Shown: piece after piece, positions 33,701-42,166 of the stretch | How positions within the stretch are numbered: position 1 is the first letter of the stretch | Layout of the letters: every line of letters begins with the position of its first letter | Assembly (NCBI GenBank): GCA_031272275.1 | Contig: JAISUC010000019.1 | Coordinates: 1 to 50,986 of the forward strand | Direction: 5' to 3' | Length of the DNA: 50,986 bases | Origin: Actinomycetes bacterium | GTDB taxonomy: Bacteria; Actinomycetota; Coriobacteriia; WRKU01; WQUG01 | Notes under the pieces: generated by a model | Databases searched by the model: none | The model's input: only the letters and a program-made list of their open reading frames with translations | What the model was told of the DNA's origin: nothing | Position numbers and translations under genes: made by a program

Positions 33701-34402
33701 TCAAATATGCCCGTCATTAAACCCGACGTCATAATGCGTGCCGTCACAATACGGCTTGTTCGCCGATTTTCCGCAACGGCACAATGCCACCCGATTGCGC
33801 TTTTCGTACAACACCCCGTCCGCCCCGTAAATCGGAATCCCGCCGCGCACCCAAATGGGACCGGACACGTTATAAACCGGATCCTCAATCAGCGCGATCG
33901 ACGGCGGATACGCGATTTCGTTTTCGCTGCACGACTCTTTCAGAAACATCACCAGCCGCCCCGATGGGCACAGCGCCGCTTCCTCCAGCGCCGTCGCGCG
34001 ACTGTCCGCATCCGCCGAATCGGCCGTGTACTCCCAGGCGTTTTTGCCGCGGTCACAAAAGCCCGCATGCACGCAAAAGCGCTCGTTATCCAGCAAGTCA
34101 ATCCCCTCGCCCGAATACACCTGCGCGCCGTCCATGTATTCTGCGCGTGAATCGACCTCGGTCCCGTCAAAATGCTCCAGACAATGGGTCGAATCACAAA
34201 ACGGCTTGAACTTCGAGCCCCCACACCGACACAGCACATAGGTCTCCATCGCCGGAAACTCATAGACCGTCTCCCAGCCGACCGCAGCCTTGTTCTCGTC
34301 GCGCACAATCCGCACGTTACTCAGCGGCACGCCCCCGGTCACCGCGTACGGCCCGTTCGGCGTCACATCGATGCGCATCTCGATTTTGCTCTTGTCAATC
34401 AT
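33701..34402 (-). CDS. CDGSH-type iron-sulfur protein with two CDGSH motifs and a Fer4_19-like segment
   Basis: The product has 233 residues from the ATG at 34402, with GAGAGGGA upstream. Two CDGSH cluster sites are visible: CRCGGSKFKPFCDSTH (about residues 59-74) and CRCGKSANKPYCDGTH near the C-terminus. Each provides three Cys and one His for a [2Fe-2S] cluster. The segment between them (FCVHAGFC, later CPSGRL) resembles the divergent Fer4_19 domain. Such proteins act in electron transfer or iron-sulfur/redox balance; the partner is unknown. It stands alone between the T-box operon and the PBP gene, with a dispersed-motif copy about 90 bases upstream of its start. Confidence 0.88.
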   Translation of the reverse strand: MIDKSKIEMRIDVTPNGPYAVTGGVPLSNVRIVRDENKAAVGWETVYEFPAMETYVLCRCGGSKFKPFCDSTHCLEHFDGTEVDSRAEYMDGAQVYSGEGIDLLDNERFCVHAGFCDRGKNAWEYTADSADADSRATALEEAALCPSGRLVMFLKESCSENEIAYPPSIALIEDPVYNVSGPIWVRGGIPIYGADGVLYEKRNRVALCRCGKSANKPYCDGTHYDVGFNDGHI

Positions 34403-34489
34403 GACGGTCCCTCTCTCATATACCCTTATCATTTCCCTGTTGCCCCGGAAATCCGCGTCTGTGCACGCGATTCGGTGTTCCCCGTATCT

Positions 34490-34503
34490 GGGGAGTACGT
34501 CCC
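34490..34503 (+). repeat. Dispersed motif, copy 7
   Basis: GGGGAGTACGTCCC between the PBP and CDGSH genes. Confidence 0.85.
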
Positions 34504-34549
34504 TACGCTCACTATTATACCCGGTCAACCCGGTCGAAAAAGCTACGGA

Positions 34550-36625
34550 CTAGTGCTGTATCGGGGTGCCGTCGGGGTTGACGCCGATTTCTTCCAGCGT
34601 GGGGATATCGTTGCTACCGGTTGCGGTGGCTTCCAGCGACCCGCCGGTCAACCCGGTCTGTGGCCTCAGCTTTATCGCCGCCGCCATGTACTTCTCCCAA
34701 ATCTGCGCGGGAAAGCTCCCCCCGGTCACACGCTTGCCGTGCACATCGTCCATTGAAATCTGAGCCTCGGGGTATCCCATCCAGACTGCCGTGGTCGCCC
34801 CCTGTGCCCAGCCGACGAACCAGGCGTCGCGATAGGACTGCGTGGTCCCGGTCTTCCCGGCCGCCCATACATCCCCGGGCAGCTGTGCCGCCGTCCCGGT
34901 CCCCTGTGTGACCACCTTGTGCAGGACAGAGCGGACCTCGGCGCCGATTTTCGCCGAGAACACCCGCGTGGTCTCGATGCTTTCGGGCGCGGCATAGAGC
35001 ACCGTACCGTCCGCATCCACAATCCGGGTCACCGCATGCGCGGGGATATACTCCCCCTGTTTTGCCATCGCCGTATAGGCGCGCGCCATTTCCAGCGGGC
35101 TGACGCCGTATTTCAAGCCCCCCAAGGCCAGCGCCGGGTCGGCCTCCATCGGGGCCTCAAAACCCAGCGCACGTGCAACGGCCAGCGTCTTGTCCGCGCC
35201 GATGTCGATTATCAGCCGCGCATAGACCGTGTTGATCGAGCGAATCGTCGCGGCCTCGACCGTCGCGGCTCCGCCTGTGGTCTGCCCGTCATAGTTCGTG
35301 ACATGCCAGATCTCGTCTTTCACCGGCGTTTCATAGGGCGCGGTCGAATAGCTGCGCGACAGGGGCACGCCGTCCTGCAGTGCCGCAATCAGCGTCAGCG
35401 GCTTGAATGCGCTGCCGGGCTGACGGCGTCCCTGCACCGCGATATTGAACTGGCTGACCTGCCAATCCTTGCCGCCGATCATCGCCAGAATCGCGCCGTC
35501 GGAATGGCGCATCGTGACCAGGCTGACGGTCGGGTCCTTTTTCGCTTTGAAGGCATCGGCCGCCTGTTGCGCGGCTTCCTGCAGCTCCGGGTCCAGGGTC
35601 GTGTAGATGCGCAGACCCCCCCGGTCGACGCGATCGGCATCTATCAGGTCCGGTAACTCGCGCTGGACGTAGTCCACAAACCAGGGATAGCGCGCATCCA
35701 CATTGCGGTTCTCGCGCGGGGTCAGTTCCAACGGCTCGGCTGTGGCGGCATCGTGCTCGGCGGCGCTGATCAGTCCCTGCTGATACATCAAATCCAGCAC
35801 GGTGTCGCGCCGCTCGCGCACCGGATCGGGGTCGCTATAGGGCTGATACGCCGACGGGCTGTGCAGCATCCCCGCCAGGGTCGCCGCCTGTGCCACGGAC
35901 AACTGTGCGGGTTCGACCCCGAAATAGGTCTGCGCGGCGTTTTCAATCCCGTATGCGCCCTGCCCGAAATAGGACATATTCAGGTACGCCGCCAGAATCT
36001 GGCGTTTGTCGTATCCCATCTCGACCCGTGTGGCCTTGATGGCCTCGCTGATTTTACGGGACAGCGTGCGCTCACCGCCGGTATAGAGCATCTTCATCAG
36101 CTGCTGCGTGATGGTCGATCCGCCCTCTTTGATGACACCCGCCTGGGTGTTGCGTTGCAGCGCGCGCATAATACCGCGCGCATCCACGCCGGAATGCTCA
36201 AAGAACCGCCGATCCTCGACCGCCACCGTCGCGTCCATCACCGTTTGCCCGATGTCGTCAGCCGCCAGCGGGGTGCGTTCCTCGTCACCGTGCCAGGTCA
36301 CCAGTTCGGAATCGTCTGCCGCATAGATCACGCTGGGCTGTGCGCTGCGCTCGGCGATATTGGTCAGCGTAATATCGGGAACCGGCGTCGTCACCAGCCA
36401 CGCCACAAACCCCAGCAGCACCAGCGTCAGCGCAATGACCACGCAGCACAGCACCACCAGCAGCCGCAGCACGCGCGAACGACCGCCGCTATCAGTCGGC
36501 GGCTGTTTTTTTACGGGGAGTACGTCCCCCGCGTTTTCCGGTTTCAGATGGGTCGTGCCGAATGTGTTAGGGGCGGCAGGCACCGACGAAGTCGCTTCTG
36601 AACGCCGGTGCGTAACGGACGACAT
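34550..36625 (-). CDS. Class A penicillin-binding protein (glycosyltransferase-transpeptidase)
   Basis: The 691-residue protein polymerises and cross-links peptidoglycan outside the membrane. A cytoplasmic tail of about 50 residues precedes a membrane segment (VLRLLVVLCCVVIALTLVLLGFVAWLV). The GT51 domain has VAVEDRRFFEHSGVD (catalytic Glu), GGSTITQQLMKML and KRQILAAYLNMSYFGQGAYGIENAA. The transpeptidase has GSAFKP (SxxK), SIN (SxN) and KTGTT (KTG). The ATG lies within the last 59 bases of the NlpC/P60 gene, without a clear ribosome-binding site, so a later start such as the GTG at 36583 is possible. A copy of the dispersed motif is read through in the cytoplasmic tail as GDVLPVK. Confidence 0.93.
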   Translation of the reverse strand: MSSVTHRRSEATSSVPAAPNTFGTTHLKPENAGDVLPVKKQPPTDSGGRSRVLRLLVVLCCVVIALTLVLLGFVAWLVTTPVPDITLTNIAERSAQPSVIYAADDSELVTWHGDEERTPLAADDIGQTVMDATVAVEDRRFFEHSGVDARGIMRALQRNTQAGVIKEGGSTITQQLMKMLYTGGERTLSRKISEAIKATRVEMGYDKRQILAAYLNMSYFGQGAYGIENAAQTYFGVEPAQLSVAQAATLAGMLHSPSAYQPYSDPDPVRERRDTVLDLMYQQGLISAAEHDAATAEPLELTPRENRNVDARYPWFVDYVQRELPDLIDADRVDRGGLRIYTTLDPELQEAAQQAADAFKAKKDPTVSLVTMRHSDGAILAMIGGKDWQVSQFNIAVQGRRQPGSAFKPLTLIAALQDGVPLSRSYSTAPYETPVKDEIWHVTNYDGQTTGGAATVEAATIRSINTVYARLIIDIGADKTLAVARALGFEAPMEADPALALGGLKYGVSPLEMARAYTAMAKQGEYIPAHAVTRIVDADGTVLYAAPESIETTRVFSAKIGAEVRSVLHKVVTQGTGTAAQLPGDVWAAGKTGTTQSYRDAWFVGWAQGATTAVWMGYPEAQISMDDVHGKRVTGGSFPAQIWEKYMAAAIKLRPQTGLTGGSLEATATGSNDIPTLEEIGVNPDGTPIQH
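36515..36528 (+). repeat. Dispersed motif, copy 8 (inside PBP gene)
   Basis: GGGGAGTACGTCCC within the codons of the cytoplasmic tail. Confidence 0.85.
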
Positions 36626-37640
36626 CGCCCGAGTGCGGCGCGTGAATCATCTGTCCCCCACCGACATACAGACCGACGTGGTGAATCGGACTGCCGAAAA
36701 AGACCAAGTCACCCGGCTGCAAATCGGAGCGGCTGACGCGCTGTCCGCTGTTGATCTGTGCCCGCGAGCTGTGCGGCAGACTGACGCCGACCTGCTTGAA
36801 CACAAACATGGTGAAGCCGGAACAATCAAACGAGTTCGGGCCGGCAGCCCCCCAGCGATACGGGGCGCCCAGATACTTTTTGGCGATGTTCACGACTTCG
36901 CTGCGGGCGGCACGGGTGGGTGCGGGGAATTTCTTCCCTCCCCCCAAATAGCTGCTGGACGCAGACCGCCTGCGGGCCTCGGCCTCTGCCGCAGCCGCTT
37001 CCGCCCGCTGCAATGCGGCGACCTCGGCCTCCAATCCGCGCAACTTCGCCTTGCGCTCCGCCAGCGCCGCTGCCGCCTCTTCCTTCAGCTTTTTCTTCTT
37101 ATCATTCTGCTTTTTGGCGGCGGCTTCCGCGTCTTTCAACTCGGCACGCAAGGCCTTCGTTTCGGCGCGCAGCGTCTTCAGCTCGACGGTGGATGCCGCA
37201 TCCGTGCGGTTCATGTTGTTCAGGGTATCCCACAGCGCCGCGAAATCGTCAAAGCTCTGGGCACCCAACAGCACCTCCAGGAACGCACCCGGTCCCTCAC
37301 GGTACATATCGTTTGCGCGCGTATTCAGATGGTCCTGCACCGTATTCAGGCGCGCCTCGGTTTTCTTCAGTTTCTTGTCGGCTTTTTTGCGTTTCGCGAT
37401 GGCCTCATTATAAGCAATGTTGGCCTCGTTGTAGTTCTCGTTTGCGACATCCAGCTTTTCATCCAGCGCGTCGACCTGCTTTTTGACGGCGGCGGCCTCT
37501 GCCTTTTTGCTGGCTGAAGTCGGACGCGCGTGCGCCAGCGCCGGAGTCATTCCCGCGACACAAACCAGCACCGCCATCACCAGCGCGCCGATTCTGTCCC
37601 TGAGGTCCCTAGTATGTCGCTGTCGTGTGCTCTCCATCAT
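36567..37640 (-). CDS. Secreted NlpC/P60 peptidoglycan hydrolase with coiled coil
   Basis: The product has 357 residues. A signal peptide (IGALVMAVLVCVAGMTPALAHA) is followed by a charged coiled coil of roughly 180 residues with an internal globular break (REGPGAFLEVLLGAQSFDDFAALWDTLNNM), as in RipA/CwlO-type enzymes. The C-terminal NlpC/P60 domain has the catalytic Cys in FDCSGF, the His in HHVGLYVGGG and PGDLVFFG. It cuts the stem peptide between D-Glu and the diamino acid, usually during cell separation, under coiled-coil control. GGAG precedes the ATG at 37640. It overlaps the PBP gene, so synthesis and cutting of the wall are co-expressed. Confidence 0.92.
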   Translation of the reverse strand: MMESTRQRHTRDLRDRIGALVMAVLVCVAGMTPALAHARPTSASKKAEAAAVKKQVDALDEKLDVANENYNEANIAYNEAIAKRKKADKKLKKTEARLNTVQDHLNTRANDMYREGPGAFLEVLLGAQSFDDFAALWDTLNNMNRTDAASTVELKTLRAETKALRAELKDAEAAAKKQNDKKKKLKEEAAAALAERKAKLRGLEAEVAALQRAEAAAAEAEARRRSASSSYLGGGKKFPAPTRAARSEVVNIAKKYLGAPYRWGAAGPNSFDCSGFTMFVFKQVGVSLPHSSRAQINSGQRVSRSDLQPGDLVFFGSPIHHVGLYVGGGQMIHAPHSGDVVRYAPAFRSDFVGACRP

Positions 37641-37685
37641 GCGTAACTCCAGGCTTGGGTTTCGATCCTGTTTTCGTCGGATTAC

Positions 37686-37715
37686 AGTATACCGAAAAGC
37701 CCTGCAGGCTGTCGC
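37686..37715 (-). promoter_or_regulatory. Promoter of the NlpC/P60-PBP operon
   Basis: GCGACA (37715-37710), an 18-base spacer and TATACT (37691-37686) on the minus strand, about 45 bases ahead of the ATG. Confidence 0.5.
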
Positions 37716-37722
37716 CGCCTGT

Positions 37723-38709
37723 TCACGAAAACGTCACACACACGGCGTCCAGCAACACCTTCGCGTGGTGCTGAGGACCCGGAACTGCCCCTGCCACCAG
37801 CAGGTTTTCATCGAATCGCACCGACAACGCCACACGGGCAGGGCCGGCAGTCCCGTTACTGTTTTGTAATGGCGCACAGCGTGCCGACACCACACCCGAC
37901 AGGCGCTTTGCCAACTGACCGGCATCGCGCACATAGTCCAGGTCGGCCTCACGCGTCGTCAGGGTCAGCAACAGGGCGCGGGGCTGCCCGGGTCCCGTGC
38001 CCGCCTCGCCACTGTTGTGGTTATCCGGGGGAGTGCGTCCCGCCGCGTCGTGTGCCTGCACGTTCGCCCCGCTGTCGGCATCGGTCCCATCGGCGACGCC
38101 GGCCGCCACGGCTGCCGCCACCAGGTTGTTTGCGCGGCGCGCCAGACGCTCGCAAACCTCGACGGCGGCGACAAAGCGCAGGTCCAGCCGGCGCAACACG
38201 GCGGTGTATGCGCCCGCACCCGCCGTCGCCGCCGAATGCGCGCCGCCTGCGCGGCCCTGCCAGATATGCCGCAGGGCAAACAGCGCGCGAAACGCGGCCG
38301 GTCCCATCACGCCGTCGCCGTCGATCCCGGCATTTTTCTGGAATTCGATGACGGCGCGCTCGGTCCAGCTGCCGAATATACCGTCGGCAACGCCGGTGGA
38401 AAAACCCAGCGAGCTCAAGGCCTGTTGCAGTTCCGTCACATCGGCACCATGAAAGAACGGCACGCGCAGGTACAGCATGCGATCGCCTAATGTAAAGGTC
38501 GCATCCACCAACGCCGACCACGTTCGCGGTCCCACCATACCGGTCGCGGCGATGCCGTGTGTCTGTTGAAACGCGGTGACCGCGGCAGCCGTGTGCTGCA
38601 AAAACACCCCGTCGACGCCGGTCGGGCCCAAGTCGTGACCCAGCATCCGCAGACGACGCTGAATGTCTGCGACCGCAGCCCCCCTGTCACCTATTTGAAC
38701 CGGTTTCAT
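37723..38709 (-). CDS. Peptidoglycan-binding protein with two PG_binding_1 domains
   Basis: The product has 328 residues from the ATG at 38709. It carries two PG_binding_1 repeats: VQIGDRGAAVADIQRRLRMLG, then GVFLQHTAAAVTAFQQTHGI, and VTELQQALSSLGF, then GIFGSWTERAVIEFQKNAGI. A linker containing GRTPPDNHNSGEAG leads to a C-terminal half whose fold I cannot name with certainty; its spacing (ALLLTLTTREADLDYVRDAGQLAKRL) faintly recalls an N-acetylmuramoyl-L-alanine amidase, but the catalytic residues are not evident. No signal peptide is seen. A TAGAAT -10 box lies 10 bases before the ATG, and there is no ribosome-binding site. It follows the wall-hydrolase/PBP pair and fits a cell-wall role. 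Confidence 0.75.
   Translation of the reverse strand: MKPVQIGDRGAAVADIQRRLRMLGHDLGPTGVDGVFLQHTAAAVTAFQQTHGIAATGMVGPRTWSALVDATFTLGDRMLYLRVPFFHGADVTELQQALSSLGFSTGVADGIFGSWTERAVIEFQKNAGIDGDGVMGPAAFRALFALRHIWQGRAGGAHSAATAGAGAYTAVLRRLDLRFVAAVEVCERLARRANNLVAAAVAAGVADGTDADSGANVQAHDAAGRTPPDNHNSGEAGTGPGQPRALLLTLTTREADLDYVRDAGQLAKRLSGVVSARCAPLQNSNGTAGPARVALSVRFDENLLVAGAVPGPQHHAKVLLDAVCVTFS
38026..38040 (+). repeat. Dispersed motif, copy 9 (inside PG-binding protein gene)
   Basis: GGGGGAGTGCGTCCC, read through as GRTPPD in the inter-domain linker. Confidence 0.85.
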
Positions 38710-38805
38710 CACGAACAGTATTCTAGTGGAAATCGCAGGCGGCATTGCCACCGACTGCCGCTTTGTACCGCACGCGTGAACAAATGAGGATTGTCATATT
38801 TAATT

Positions 38806-38834
38806 GCCCCGTGCCAAGGCACGGGGCTTGTTTT
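38806..38834 (+). terminator. Strong G+C hairpin with T-rich tail
   Basis: GCCCCGTGCC/GGCACGGGGC followed by TTGTTTT on the plus strand. No plus-strand gene is upstream, so it may stop antisense transcripts or be part of a repeat cluster. A second perfect hairpin (CGGCGAC/GTCGCCG) follows at 38836-38853. Confidence 0.5.
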
Positions 38835-38854
38835 CCGGCGACTATCGTCGCCGA

Positions 38855-38896
38855 TGGATTGCCGCGCATCGCTTAACAGCGATGCGCGCAATGACG
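38855..38896. repeat. GGATTGCC/GCAATGAC palindromic repeat, copy C
   Basis: GGATTGCC, then GCGCATCGCT, loop TAAC, AGCGATGCGC, then GCAATGACG. It has the same ends as copies A and B and a different stem. Confidence 0.75.
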
Positions 38897-38951
38897 TCTT
38901 GAATTGTCACCGAGGTGCATCAGTGCAGCCCCACTACTATCGTCGTCACTG

Positions 38952-38978
38952 CACGTGTTGCGCTCTGTGCAACACGTG
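38952..38978 (-). terminator. Hairpin just after queT
   Basis: CACGTGTTGC/GCAACACGTG, ten perfect pairs with a 7-base loop, 7 bases beyond the queT stop on the minus strand. There is no U-run, so factor-dependent termination or 3' end protection is likelier. Confidence 0.45.
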
Positions 38979-38985
38979 TTGGCGT

Positions 38986-39585
38986 TTACTGCTGCGCGGG
39001 GGTGACAGGCTGATCGCTCAAGTAGCGGCGCAGGAAACGATACAGTGGGTAGCCGATCACATAGACCACGAGGGCCTCGCCCAGACCGACGCTGACAGCG
39101 CCGAACAGATACATCCAAATCCACGAGGTCTCCAGGCTGATGTTGGTGAACGGCACCGTATAGAGCCCCAGGCCTTTCAGGATTGCAGGCATATAGGCGG
39201 CGACTATCAGGGCATTTGCCACGACCGGTCCCGCCAGCGCCAGCAAGGGGCGATGGCGAAACTTGCGCGTCCACAGTCCGCCCACCAGCGTGGCGATCGT
39301 GCCGAACACCACGTCCAACAGACCCCAGACACCCGACCCGGTCAGCGCGATATTCACCAGATTTGCAACCAGACACCCCACAGCCAAGCCCGGCACGGCC
39401 TCGGCGAAAAACAACGGCAAAATCACCAAAGCCTCGCTGATGCGAAACTGCACCAGGTTCCAGGACAGAAAGGGGATCTGTGCCATCGCCAGGGTCAATG
39501 CCGCATAGGCGGCGGCGATAATACCGCCACGCGCGACTGCGCTGACGGAACGGGTTTTCACTTCGGTCAATGCCTTGCTGCTCAT
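38986..39585 (-). CDS. queT: QueT-type ECF substrate-binding membrane protein (queuosine precursor uptake)
   Basis: The product has 199 residues with about six membrane segments. The QueT hallmark block is present: IPFLSWNLVQFRISEALVILPLFFAEAVPGLAVGCLVANLV, followed by GLLDVVFGTIATLVGGL. It binds a queuosine precursor (preQ1 or queuine) and needs shared EcfT/EcfA subunits, such as those encoded at 29769-32414. Together with tgt and queA (17615-19801) it makes a salvage route. TAGGAG precedes the ATG. I see no preQ1 riboswitch in the 97 bases upstream. Confidence 0.9.
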   Translation of the reverse strand: MSSKALTEVKTRSVSAVARGGIIAAAYAALTLAMAQIPFLSWNLVQFRISEALVILPLFFAEAVPGLAVGCLVANLVNIALTGSGVWGLLDVVFGTIATLVGGLWTRKFRHRPLLALAGPVVANALIVAAYMPAILKGLGLYTVPFTNISLETSWIWMYLFGAVSVGLGEALVVYVIGYPLYRFLRRYLSDQPVTPAQQ

Positions 39586-39682
39586 GCGTGTCTCCTACCT
39601 GATCAACTTTCTGTACGATAAAAACTAACACTATGGACGACAGCGCCGGCGCCCACGCCACTCACGTCACCGACGCCGCCCA

Positions 39683-40822
39683 CTAGGGCAACAACAACTG
39701 CGCAATCTGGACGGCGTTCAATGCCGCGCCTTTCAGCAGCTGGTCTGCCACGACCCACATCTGGTATCCGTTTTCAACCGTCGGGTCGGTGCGAATCCGC
39801 CCGACGAAGACCTCGTCGCGGCCGGCGGTGAATGCCGGCATGGGATAGTCCAGGTGTTCGGGGTCGTCAATCACCACGACGCCGGGTGCCGATGCGAGCG
39901 CCGCACGGACATCAGACAGCGAGAGCACGTACTTCCCCGCATGGGCATCGAATTCGACGTTCACGCTTTCGGAATGGCTGCGCAACACCGGCACACGTAC
40001 GCAGGTGGCGTTCACCTGAATGTCGGGGTTATGCAGAATTTTTTTGGTTTCGACGACCATTTTCCATTCTTCTTTGGTCTGGCCGTCGGGCAAAAACACG
40101 TCGATCTGCGGGATGCAGTTAAAGGCAATCTGGTGCGCGAAGGCCTGCGGGGTAAAGCTGCGACCCGCCAGAAAGTCACCGGTCTGGTTGTAGAGCTCGT
40201 CCATCGCCGCCTGGCCGGCGCCGCTGGCCGCCTGATAGGTCGACACCACGACGCGGCGGATGGGGGCCAGTTTCACGAGCGGAGCCAGCGCAACCACCAT
40301 CTGGATGGTCGAACAGTTGGGGTTGGCGATGATCCCGTTGTGACGGTGCGCGTCCGCCGGGTTGACCTCGGGCACGACCAGCGGGACCTCGGGGTCCATC
40401 CGGTACGCGCTGGAGTTGTCGATGATGACCGCGCCCGCGGCGTTTACGTCCGCCGCGAACTGTTTGGTGATGGCGGCACCCGCGGAAAACAGCGCGATGT
40501 TTACGCCCTGAAAGCTGTCGGGCGTCATTTCTTCGACAGTCAGCTGCCCGGAATCCGGGGCACCCGGTCCGGTGTAGGGAATGGTGGTCCCGGCGCTGCG
40601 GGCGGATGCCAACGCGCGCACCCGGGAAGCGGGGAAATCCAGCCGTTCCAGCGTTTCCAGCATGACACGGCCCACCGCCCCGGTCGCACCGCAGACGGCG
40701 ACCACCGGGTTGGCGGGGATGGGATAATCGCCCGCCTGGGGGGCGGGGACGAAATCGGTGGGAGCCGCCCCAGTGGGCGATGCGACAGGTACGCTGCCGG
40801 GTCCTGCGGCGGAAATCAGCAT
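39683..40822 (-). CDS. asd: Aspartate-semialdehyde dehydrogenase
   Basis: The 379-residue protein reduces aspartyl phosphate to aspartate semialdehyde, the branch-point of lysine, DAP, threonine and methionine synthesis. It shows VVAVCGATGAVGRVMLETL (NADP binding), SAGAAITKQFA, the catalytic Cys in IIANPNCSTIQMVVAL, YQAASGAGQAAMDEL, the SHSESVNVEF block and GRIRTD. A Pro/Ala-rich extension of about 36 residues before the normal N-terminus is unusual and probably reflects the overlap with lysC: the ATG sits in lysC's last codons (ATGCTGA, 7-base overlap). Wall DAP synthesis links it to the cell-wall genes nearby. Confidence 0.95.
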   Translation of the reverse strand: MLISAAGPGSVPVASPTGAAPTDFVPAPQAGDYPIPANPVVAVCGATGAVGRVMLETLERLDFPASRVRALASARSAGTTIPYTGPGAPDSGQLTVEEMTPDSFQGVNIALFSAGAAITKQFAADVNAAGAVIIDNSSAYRMDPEVPLVVPEVNPADAHRHNGIIANPNCSTIQMVVALAPLVKLAPIRRVVVSTYQAASGAGQAAMDELYNQTGDFLAGRSFTPQAFAHQIAFNCIPQIDVFLPDGQTKEEWKMVVETKKILHNPDIQVNATCVRVPVLRSHSESVNVEFDAHAGKYVLSLSDVRAALASAPGVVVIDDPEHLDYPMPAFTAGRDEVFVGRIRTDPTVENGYQMWVVADQLLKGAALNAVQIAQLLLP

Positions 40823-42060
40823 GGGGTGGCCTCCTCTATGACATCGGTGGCGTCCAGACCGAATGCGGTGTGCAGCGCGCGCACGGCGTCATCCATCTGG
40901 TCTGCGGCGATAATACAGCTGAGCCGTATGGGAGATGTCGAAATCAGGTCGATGTTCACCCCGGCATCCGCCAGCGTTTGAAACATTTTCGCCGTGACGC
41001 CGGCGTGCGTTTTCATTCCGGCACCGACGATGGACACCTTTGCGATGTCGTCGTCGATCACCCATTCGCGCGCGCCGATTTCAGCCATGCAGGCATCCAG
41101 CGCCTGCGTCACGCGATGCAGGTCGGTTTGCGGTGCGGTAAAGCTGATATCGGTCTTTTTCTCTTCGCTGATGTTTTGGATGATCATGTCCACGTTCACA
41201 TTGGCGTCCGCCAGTGTGCTGAACACACGCGCGGCGATACCGACGCGGTCGGGCACGCCGCGGATGGTGATTTTGGCCTCTCCGCGATCGTGAGTCACGG
41301 CTGAAACGATGGCATCTTCCATATCGGGTTGCGCCTCCTTGACGATAGTCCCGGTCGTATCGGTAAACGAGCTGCGGCAATGAATCGTGACGGCGTGGTT
41401 GCGTGCAAACTCGACGCTGCGCATCGACAGCACGCCGGCGCCGCTGGCCGCCATTTCCAACATGGGCTCATAGCTGATGACGTCGATTTTCTGCGCGGCG
41501 GGAACAATACGCGGGTCCGCCGTGTACACACCGTCGACATCCGTATAGATTTCACAGACGTCCGCAGCGATGCCGGCAGCCAGCGCGACCGCGGTGGTAT
41601 CGCTGCCCCCGCGTCCCAGAGTGGTGATTTCCCCGTCGGTGGTGCGCCCCTGAAAACCCGCGACAATCACGATTTGTCCGGCTGCCAGGGCCTCGCCCAC
41701 ACAGGCCGCGTCAATCGCGACGATTTTGGCCTTGCTATGCACCGCATCGGTCACAATACCCACCTGCGGTCCGGTAAAGCTGATGGCGTCGGCACCGGCG
41801 GCCTGAACCGCCATCGCCAACAGGGCGATACTGACCTGTTCGCCGGTCGCGAGCAACATATCCTGTTCACGTTCGGGCGGTTCGGGGTTGATTTCGTGCG
41901 CCAACGCCAGCAAGTCATCGGTGACCTTGCCCATAGCCGACACCACCGCGACCACTTCGTCTCCGGCGTCATGACGCGCAATCAGACGTGCGGCAACCGC
42001 GCGCAGCCGCTGGGGCGTCGCGACACTGGTGCCGCCGAATTTCATAACAACCCTGCTCAT
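40816..42060 (-). CDS. lysC: Aspartate kinase
   Basis: The 414-residue protein phosphorylates aspartate in the first step of the aspartate family. The N-terminus MSRVVMKFGGTSVA is diagnostic. It also has SFTGPQVGIVTDAVHSKAKI, TLGRGGSDTTAVALA and EIYTDVDGVYTADPRIV, with two ACT domains in the last 150 residues (KITIRGVPDRVGIAARVFSTLADANVNVDMI and KVSIVGAGMKTHAGVTAKMFQTLADAGVNIDLI), the site of feedback inhibition. A GATAAT box lies 7 bases before the ATG and no ribosome-binding site is seen, so the message may be leaderless. It is translationally coupled to asd. Confidence 0.96.
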   Translation of the reverse strand: MSRVVMKFGGTSVATPQRLRAVAARLIARHDAGDEVVAVVSAMGKVTDDLLALAHEINPEPPEREQDMLLATGEQVSIALLAMAVQAAGADAISFTGPQVGIVTDAVHSKAKIVAIDAACVGEALAAGQIVIVAGFQGRTTDGEITTLGRGGSDTTAVALAAGIAADVCEIYTDVDGVYTADPRIVPAAQKIDVISYEPMLEMAASGAGVLSMRSVEFARNHAVTIHCRSSFTDTTGTIVKEAQPDMEDAIVSAVTHDRGEAKITIRGVPDRVGIAARVFSTLADANVNVDMIIQNISEEKKTDISFTAPQTDLHRVTQALDACMAEIGAREWVIDDDIAKVSIVGAGMKTHAGVTAKMFQTLADAGVNIDLISTSPIRLSCIIAADQMDDAVRALHTAFGLDATDVIEEATPC

Positions 42061-42073
42061 AGTGGTGATTATC
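42061..42073 (-). promoter_or_regulatory. -10 box placed for a leaderless lysC-asd transcript
   Basis: GATAAT (42073-42068) with 7 bases before the ATG. A dispersed-motif copy lies 26 bases further upstream. Confidence 0.45.
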
Positions 42074-42098
42074 CTAACATAGCATTGCGCGCGAATAC

Positions 42099-42113
42099 GG
42101 GGGAGTACGTCCC
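42099..42113 (+). repeat. Dispersed motif, copy 10
   Basis: Exact GGGGGAGTACGTCCC, 39 bases upstream of the lysC start. Confidence 0.85.
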
Positions 42114-42166
42114 GACGCGCCGTTTTGATGCCCGCGTCGCGCAGAACTTGTGGCAGGACCGAACGG

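Noticed and set aside
39586..39682. Possible preQ1 riboswitch before queT, because TTAGTTTTTATC looks A/T-rich on that strand
   Set aside because: The class I preQ1 hairpin and A-rich tail are not present in the right orientation, nor are class II elements.
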